Notes under the pieces: model-generated
The model's input: only the letters and a program-made list of their open reading frames with translations
What the model was told of the DNA's origin: nothing
The model's database searches: none
DNA from: Bacillota bacterium
Lineage (GTDB): Bacteria; Bacillota; Clostridia; Peptostreptococcales; Acidaminobacteraceae
Assembly: GCA_024636005.1 (NCBI GenBank)
Contig: JAGXHV010000032.1
Location: 1 to 64,000 of the forward strand
DNA length: 64,000 bases
Reading direction: 5' to 3'
Translations under genes and position numbers: made by a program
In this document: positions 57,969 through 64,000 of the stretch, piece after piece
Position numbering within the stretch: position 1 is the stretch's first letter
How the letters are laid out: every line of letters begins with the position of its first letter

Positions 57969-59006
57969 ATGAAAAAAGCATTTTCGTTATTGATGGTATT
58001 GATTTTATCGTTCTCTCTTTTGGCAGGCTGTGCCAATGAACCAGAAGTAGTAGCAGAAACACCTGCGGAAACTACTGCAGCAGAAGAAACACCTACAGAA
58101 GAACCAGCACCGGTTGATGAACCTGTTTCATTTGACGACATATTCGTAAATATCGGTACTGGCGGTACTGCAGGTACTTACTTCCCACTTGGAGGAGCAT
58201 TTGCAGAAATCTGGAACCAAAATATCGACGGCATCAACGCAACTGCACAAAGTACTGGTGCATCTGCTGCATACATCAACTTGTTGATGGATAAAAAAGT
58301 AGAAGTTGTTATCGTACAAAACGATACTGCACTCTATGCTTACGCTGGCGAAAAAATGTTCGAAGGTCAAACATTTGAAGGCATCAGAGGCCTTTCTACA
58401 TTATACAGCGAGCCACTTCAAATTGTAACTTCCGATCCTACTATTAAAACTGTTGCCGACCTTAAAGGTAAGAAACTTGCTGTAGGCGCTATCGGTTCAG
58501 GTGTTGAAGCCAATGCAAGACAAATCATTGCAGCGGCAGGTATGGATTTTGAAACAGACATCGATGCAAAATTCTTATCATTTGCTGAAGCATCAGCAGG
58601 ACTAAAAGACAAGCAAGTTGATGCAGCTTTCTTGACAGCTGGTATTCCAACAGCAGCAATCCAAGACTTATCAGCACAAAACGATGTATTCATTGTTGCT
58701 ATTGAAGGCGATATTGCTAACACACTCAAAACAGACTACAAATTCTTTACTGATTATGTCATTCCTGCAAACACTTACAAAGGTCAAACTGAAGATGTAA
58801 ACACATTAACTGTTAAATCAATGCTTGTTGTATCTACAGAGATGAGTGACGAATTGGCGTATGAACTCACAAAACAAATCTACGAAAACCTTGACCGTGT
58901 TCTATTGGCCCATAACGTAGGTAAATTCATCACACTTGACACTGCACTTGATGCAATGCCAATTCCAGTACATCCAGGTGCTCAAAAGTATTTCGACGAG
59001 CAATAG
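57969..59006 (+). CDS. TAXI-family TRAP transporter solute-binding lipoprotein
   Basis: Lipobox LLAGC; VNIGTGGTAGTYFPLGGAFAEIWN; TVADLKGKKLAVGAIGSGVEANARQI. Confidence 0.95.
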   Translation: MKKAFSLLMVLILSFSLLAGCANEPEVVAETPAETTAAEETPTEEPAPVDEPVSFDDIFVNIGTGGTAGTYFPLGGAFAEIWNQNIDGINATAQSTGASAAYINLLMDKKVEVVIVQNDTALYAYAGEKMFEGQTFEGIRGLSTLYSEPLQIVTSDPTIKTVADLKGKKLAVGAIGSGVEANARQIIAAAGMDFETDIDAKFLSFAEASAGLKDKQVDAAFLTAGIPTAAIQDLSAQNDVFIVAIEGDIANTLKTDYKFFTDYVIPANTYKGQTEDVNTLTVKSMLVVSTEMSDELAYELTKQIYENLDRVLLAHNVGKFITLDTALDAMPIPVHPGAQKYFDEQ

Positions 59007-59041
59007 GATCCAATTAGCTAAAGATAGAGAGAAGGGAAGAT

Positions 59042-59545
59042 TTGTTTAGAAGAATTGTCATCGCGATACTTGGTCTTATATTAGGGGTGTTGTTGGTGTT
59101 CACTGGACTTCAGGATCGAACCGTTTTGATCGTGGAAGAACAGTCTTCAGGGGTGCAGCATGAGCTTTATCCCGCTGATGACCACTTTGTGCTGAGTTAT
59201 GTCCATTCGGTACTTCTGACACCCGTAGATGAATATTTTATCATAACGGAAGACAATGATTTGATACTCCAAAAGACTGTTTATGAGTCTTTTGGAGTAG
59301 GACTTCCCTATGAACAGATCAATGATGCGGATTTTGAAATAGTAGATGGTAAGTTTATTTTATATTTGGAGCGGCAGTTTAAAAGTCTCAATATGATTAT
59401 TTCGCCAATACCCAAGCACAGCATCACTGTCAATGGTGAAACATTTCAGTTTAATGAGATGCTTGAAGTACAGGAACAATCTATCAAGATTTTTACAATA
59501 GATAAGAAAGTCTTTAAAATTGGCAACTATTCGGTTGTCCTATAG
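59042..59545 (+). CDS. DUF1850-type protein of a TAXI-TRAP locus
   Basis: HFVLSYVHSVLLTPVDEYFII, YESFGVGLPYE; sits between TAXI and the permease; TTG start. Confidence 0.8.
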   Translation: MFRRIVIAILGLILGVLLVFTGLQDRTVLIVEEQSSGVQHELYPADDHFVLSYVHSVLLTPVDEYFIITEDNDLILQKTVYESFGVGLPYEQINDADFEIVDGKFILYLERQFKSLNMIISPIPKHSITVNGETFQFNEMLEVQEQSIKIFTIDKKVFKIGNYSVVL

Positions 59546-59559
59546 GAAGGAACGGTGTC

Positions 59560-61518
59560 ATGTCTGACTTGAATTTAAAAAAACAAACAGATGCAGTGTC
59601 AGAAGGCTCCCCAGATGACCTGCTCAGAAAATATGACAAAGGTTCGGATTTCAGAATATTAAGTGGCATACAAGGAAAGTTGATTATCGGTCTGCTGGCT
59701 TTGTTTTCATTTTTTCAGTTGTATACAGGAATTTTCGGGATATTGGATGCTATGCTTCAGCGTTCGATTCACCTTGCATTTGGTTTGACCTTAGTATATC
59801 TTTTATATCCTTCGAGGAAAAAATTCTCAAGATTCAACCTTCATCCGCTGGATGTCGGTCTGGCGATACTCGCTGGAAGTGTATGTCTTTATGTTTTCTT
59901 TAATTATTCCAATCTGGTATATAGAGCGGGAAGAGTTACAACAACTGATATGATCGTTGGACTTATTGCTATATTTTTAGTGCTTGAAGCAGCGCGTAGA
60001 GTCATTGGATGGCCTATGGTCATTATCGCTTTAACATTTATAGGGTACGCACTTTTAGGACCTAAAATTCCAGGGCCATTGGCACACAGAGGTGTTGCTA
60101 TGGAAGACTTGGTACAACACTTATTCTACACAACAGAAGGAATTTTCGGTATTCCTATTGGGGTTTCATCAACATTTATCTTCATGTTTCTCTTGTTTGG
60201 TGCTTTTCTTGGAAAGACTGGAATGGGTGAGTTTTTTATTGATATCTCAAACGCGATTGCAGGTTCTGCTCCAGGTGGTCCCGCAAAAGTAGCGGTTATA
60301 TCCAGTGCGACAATGGGCACATTATCAGGAAGTTCGGTAGCCAACGTTGTCGGTACGGGTAGTTTTACAATTCCTATGATGAAAAAATTAGGATACAAGC
60401 CTGAATTTGCAGGTGCTGTTGAAGCAACCGCCTCTACAGGTGGACAATTGATGCCTCCAATCATGGGTGCGGCAGCGTTTCTGATGGCAGAATTCACCAA
60501 TATTCCTTATGTCACTATAATAGCAGCGGCTGTAATTCCAGCTGCACTATACTATTTCGGCGTATGGGCTGGTGTACATTATGAAGCCAAAAAACAAGGG
60601 CTTAAGGGCATGTCTAAAGAAGAGTTGCCTAAAGCGGGTAGAGTAATTAAAGAGAGGGGCCATTTAATGCTCCCAATCATCATTGTTATTTACCTACTGG
60701 TTTCCGGATATACTCCGATTAGAGCTGCACTTGGTGCAATTGCTGCAGCTATTGTTGTTTCTTCCTTTAAAAAAGAAACAAGGTTATCACTTAAAGAAAT
60801 TTTCTTTGGACTTGTAGAAGGTGCAAGAAGTGCACTCACTGTTATAGCAGCATGTGCAACTGCCGGTATCATCATCGGAGTTGTCACTCAAACTGGTTTA
60901 GGACTCAAAATGGGCTCATTACTTGTTAGTGTTGCAAATGGTAATCTCTTCTTAACACTTGTATTTACAATGATCACATCGCTCATTTTAGGTATTGGTG
61001 TCCCTACGACAGCAAATTATGTAATAACAGCTACAATTGCTGCACCAGCATTATTGTTACTAGATGTTCCAATTCTTGCTGCTCATATGTTTGCGTTTTA
61101 TTTTGGAATCATCGCAGATGTCACGCCACCAGTTGCACTCGCGGCTGTAGCAGCATCAGGGGTTGCCAAGTCAGAACCAATGCGAACAGGAATTCAAGCT
61201 TCGCGCCTTGCAATTGCAGCATTCATTATCCCGTATATTTTCGTCTACAGCCCGGAACTCTTACTGATTGATGTAACCCTATGGCATTTGGTCTTTATTT
61301 TGACCACTGCAATCATCGGAATCATCGCAGTTGCTTCTGGTTTGACAGGTTACTTCCAGACGGAAATGAATCCACTAGAAAGAATTTTCTTTATTGTCGG
61401 TGGTGTAATGCTTGTAACCACTAGCCCACTTTACAATGCAATTGGTGCGGTAATGCTTGGAATCGCGATCTTCACACAATTTAGAAAGAAAAAAGCTACA
61501 GTTTTGGTACAAGCTTAA
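59560..61518 (+). CDS. TRAP transporter permease, fused 4TM/12TM
   Basis: PGGPAKVAVISSATMGTLSGSSVANVVGTGSFTIPMMKKLGYKPEFAGAVEATASTGGQLMPPIMGAAAFLMAEF. Confidence 0.95.
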   Translation: MSDLNLKKQTDAVSEGSPDDLLRKYDKGSDFRILSGIQGKLIIGLLALFSFFQLYTGIFGILDAMLQRSIHLAFGLTLVYLLYPSRKKFSRFNLHPLDVGLAILAGSVCLYVFFNYSNLVYRAGRVTTTDMIVGLIAIFLVLEAARRVIGWPMVIIALTFIGYALLGPKIPGPLAHRGVAMEDLVQHLFYTTEGIFGIPIGVSSTFIFMFLLFGAFLGKTGMGEFFIDISNAIAGSAPGGPAKVAVISSATMGTLSGSSVANVVGTGSFTIPMMKKLGYKPEFAGAVEATASTGGQLMPPIMGAAAFLMAEFTNIPYVTIIAAAVIPAALYYFGVWAGVHYEAKKQGLKGMSKEELPKAGRVIKERGHLMLPIIIVIYLLVSGYTPIRAALGAIAAAIVVSSFKKETRLSLKEIFFGLVEGARSALTVIAACATAGIIIGVVTQTGLGLKMGSLLVSVANGNLFLTLVFTMITSLILGIGVPTTANYVITATIAAPALLLLDVPILAAHMFAFYFGIIADVTPPVALAAVAASGVAKSEPMRTGIQASRLAIAAFIIPYIFVYSPELLLIDVTLWHLVFILTTAIIGIIAVASGLTGYFQTEMNPLERIFFIVGGVMLVTTSPLYNAIGAVMLGIAIFTQFRKKKATVLVQA

Positions 61519-61561
61519 TTAGCCTTCTTAAAATTCAATAAATATTGCATTTAATAATGCG

Positions 61562-61617
61562 CAAAAGCCAAATTGTATCTGTCCTGGTTTCAGGAAGATC
61601 CAATTTGGCTTTTTTCT
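61562..61617. terminator. Terminator between convergent genes
   Basis: AAAAGCCAAATTG...TCCTG-gttt-CAGGA...CAATTTGGCTTTTTT. Confidence 0.88.
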
Positions 61618-61639
61618 TTTGGAAAGTTATAAGCTTTAT

Positions 61640-62974
61640 TTATAATCCTTGCATGAGGAATGGCATCATTTGCATCATTTCACTGATTCCATTCAGGATT
61701 TCAGTCCGTTCTGCTTCAGGTAACTGCTGAGCATTGACTTCAAGATCTGTCATCAAAGTGTTGAAAGCTTTGCTTCCTAAAATATTAGAGTATGCATTGG
61801 TGATTACTGTCTGTGCAATCTCTGAAGTTTTCTGTTGGTCTTCCATGAGAATTTTGATGTCTTCTGTGTTTTGGGCTTCAATGGAATTGATAATGACATC
61901 GTCATCGAAAGCGTTATAAGTGTAGATTTGTTTGACACTGATAAATACGGAAAGCATGTCGATTTCCATTGCTCTAATCAGGTTGTTCGAATCTATCTTC
62001 AGAAGGAGATCATAGTTCATTGATATTCCCATGGATTCATAGTCAGTACCGATTGTACTATATGCGTTGATCATCTCATCAATCATTTTGTCGAGCTCTT
62101 CGTCGTAATTGGCTTTTAAGGATGTTTGCATGGATTTCGCTTCTGATTCGGTCATGGAAAGTTTCAAATAGTCACCTGATTCAACAACAGTGTCGACAAC
62201 TTTGTAAATACGGTCTTTTATTAATGCTTGCATCGCTTCATCATCCTTGAACATGACAATAAGCGCTTCCATTTTTTCAAATAAAATCTTCATGTCTACA
62301 GGCAAAAGATATTGATCCACTTTGTGAGTGCTAACGATGCCTTCATAAGTGGTTTCAAGTGTGCCATCTTCGATCTTTTGCAATGATTCTTCAAGATACT
62401 CCATTAAAAAATCTTCATATTGCTTGAAGTTTTTCTCAGCGGATTTGTAAAGTGCATCATCGTCCTCAGTTATTATGGTTACATAACGGTCGAAGTCCAT
62501 TTTATCCGCTTCGTTTTCCATGTCATATGAAAACATTCGATCAAAGAGCTGTTCTGAACCGAATGCAATAGTCCAAGGTTTGAAGATCATACTCATATTG
62601 AGTAATGGATCATTCTTATAATTCATCTCAATTTTATAGTCCATGTATGTAGGAAGTGTGGATTGGTCACGTGCATAGGTCATATCATAAACTATTTTGA
62701 AGTTGGATAGAATGGAATTCATGTAATTGCCCATTGCCACAGGATCTTCAGAAGTATCAAATACACCAAGTTCATCAGCTGCCACTTGGTCGACAGACAT
62801 GGTCATGGTAGCAGTTGCATTTGTTTTTTCAAGTTCACCTGTTTTTTTCATGGCATATAGTACGTGTGTCGCTGGATTCATTTCAGCCAATTTGCCAACG
62901 ATGAATGGGGTGGCAAATGCTACTCCAGCAGCAAGTATGATGACGATTATGGCAACAATATAACTTTTTTTCAC
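61640..62974 (-). CDS. Membrane-anchored protein of unknown function
   Basis: 444 aa; N-terminal TM (SYIVAIIVIILAAGVAFATPFIV); RBS AAGGAGAT upstream on the minus strand. Confidence 0.7.
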   Translation of the reverse strand: MKKSYIVAIIVIILAAGVAFATPFIVGKLAEMNPATHVLYAMKKTGELEKTNATATMTMSVDQVAADELGVFDTSEDPVAMGNYMNSILSNFKIVYDMTYARDQSTLPTYMDYKIEMNYKNDPLLNMSMIFKPWTIAFGSEQLFDRMFSYDMENEADKMDFDRYVTIITEDDDALYKSAEKNFKQYEDFLMEYLEESLQKIEDGTLETTYEGIVSTHKVDQYLLPVDMKILFEKMEALIVMFKDDEAMQALIKDRIYKVVDTVVESGDYLKLSMTESEAKSMQTSLKANYDEELDKMIDEMINAYSTIGTDYESMGISMNYDLLLKIDSNNLIRAMEIDMLSVFISVKQIYTYNAFDDDVIINSIEAQNTEDIKILMEDQQKTSEIAQTVITNAYSNILGSKAFNTLMTDLEVNAQQLPEAERTEILNGISEMMQMMPFLMQGL

Positions 62975-63146
62975 GATTAGATCTCCTTTTGTTTTTATTT
63001 TAGTTTAACATTATTATAGCAATAAAAAAAACTTTAGTAAAATGTTACAAAAATGTCTTAAAGGATTGCAGTGGCATATATAAAACTATAGAATAAAGCT
63101 ATGAGACCCATAACAATTATTTTATATGTAGAAGAGGAGGCACAAT

Positions 63147-64000
63147 TTGAAAAGAAAAATTTCTATTTTGATGGTATTGGTTCTAGTACTTGGCTTAATG
63201 CCCACATTTGCCGCGGAATATGTGATTGAATCCGGTGATATGCTATGGAAAATTGCAAAAGATCATGGTATGGATTATGAAACATTAGCCAAGGTCAATG
63301 GAATTGAGAATCCAAACCTGATTTTTGCTGGGGATACGCTCAATGTTAATTTGGTCAAAAAAATTGATGTTTTGACAACCAATGATTTTCACGGTAATTT
63401 AGTTGGTGGTTATGAATCAGGTGCTGCAAAGTTGGCTGCATACATTGAATACTATACTTCTATGAATGAAGAGGGCACTATCGTTTTGGATGCGGGCGAT
63501 TCTTTCCAAGGCACGCCGATGTCAAACCTCCTTTACGGTGCACCAGTTGTAACATTTTTCAATGCAGCAGGTTACACTGCGACAACTGTTGGAAACCATG
63601 AGTTTGACTGGGGTATTGAAACTATTGTAGAAACAATGGAAGAAAACGGTGCAAAATATCAACTGTTGACATCCAATGTTTATAAAGATGGTGTATTGGC
63701 TTCTTGGGCGACACCTTACATGATCAAAGACGTTGATGGCGTTAAAGTTGGAATCATCGGAATGTCCACTCCTGATACTGCCGTTACTGCACATAAGGAT
63801 TTTGTTGGTGAATATACTTTTGAAGATCCGATTGAAATTGCGACAGCATTGATTCCTGAACTTGAATCGAAAGGTGCTGAACTTGTAATCGTATTATCAC
63901 ACTTACCAGCTTACCAAGATTTTGACACAAATGAAATCACAGGTGAACTGGTAGATTTTGCAAATGCTATGACAGGTATTGATGCAGTAGTTGGTGGTCA
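63147..64000 (+). CDS. Secreted LysM + 5'-nucleotidase/metallophosphatase protein, 3'-truncated by window edge
   Basis: TTG start after GAGGAGG; signal peptide; LysM YVIESGDMLWKIAKDHGMDYETLAKVNGIENPNLIFAGDTLNV; metallophosphatase VLTTNDFHGNL, VLDAGDSFQGTPMS, TTVGNHEFDWG. Absent from the ORF track because it has no stop in the window. Confidence 0.9.
   Translation, partial: MKRKISILMVLVLVLGLMPTFAAEYVIESGDMLWKIAKDHGMDYETLAKVNGIENPNLIFAGDTLNVNLVKKIDVLTTNDFHGNLVGGYESGAAKLAAYIEYYTSMNEEGTIVLDAGDSFQGTPMSNLLYGAPVVTFFNAAGYTATTVGNHEFDWGIETIVETMEENGAKYQLLTSNVYKDGVLASWATPYMIKDVDGVKVGIIGMSTPDTAVTAHKDFVGEYTFEDPIEIATALIPELESKGAELVIVLSHLPAYQDFDTNEITGELVDFANAMTGIDAVVGG

Noticed and set aside
57969-61518. TAXI-DUF1850-TRAP permease as a novel system
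   Set aside because: This gene order is a known TAXI-TRAP arrangement; only the upstream regulatory repeats are of note.
1-64000. CRISPR arrays, tRNA/rRNA genes, IS elements or prophage genes
   Set aside because: No regularly spaced repeats, tRNA-like cloverleafs, rRNA signature stretches or transposase/integrase motifs were recognised on reading; tRNAscan/Infernal would be needed for certainty.

Overview
This is a low-GC, Firmicutes/Clostridia-like chromosomal window (taxonomy inferred from gene content and Shine-Dalgarno style). It is densely coding. I saw no rRNA, tRNA, CRISPR array or transposase.

Overall layout:
- 0-9 kb: patchy region with a glycosidase-like gene, a fossil PAS/GGDEF/HD-GYP signalling gene, a conspicuously GC-rich WxL/DUF916-like surface-protein pair, a truncated MarR gene, a DEAD-box helicase and an MBL-rhodanese protein.
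- 9-33 kb: glycosyltransferase, FHA/FtsW-RodA/PBP set, threonine aldolase, SLH-M23 protein, CNNM/CorC protein, HerA-like ATPase, ABC-2 transporter, MarR/NmrA pair, ABC-F, RsmH-like, Hcp, aminotransferase.
- 33-40 kb: an Opp/Dpp-type ABC transporter in which both permeases are fused to M28-peptidase-like ectodomains whose metal-ligand positions are substituted. No solute-binding protein is encoded nearby.
- 42-50 kb: a tightly coupled seven-gene operon with two GNAT/FemAB-like acyltransferases, one SAM methyltransferase and four consecutive radical SAM proteins with B12-binding-like N-termini.
- 50-64 kb: GNAT-nitrilase fusion, a 1156-aa protein of unknown function, aldehyde dehydrogenase, AEC transporter, TAXI-TRAP system, and a LysM/5'-nucleotidase cut by the window edge.

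The best candidates for undescribed biology are the pseudo-M28/Opp transporter (about 33.1-39.6 kb), the four-radical-SAM operon (42.0-50.0 kb), and the GC-rich WxL pair carrying AT-rich, host-like signal peptides. All family names come from reading motifs; no database search was run.
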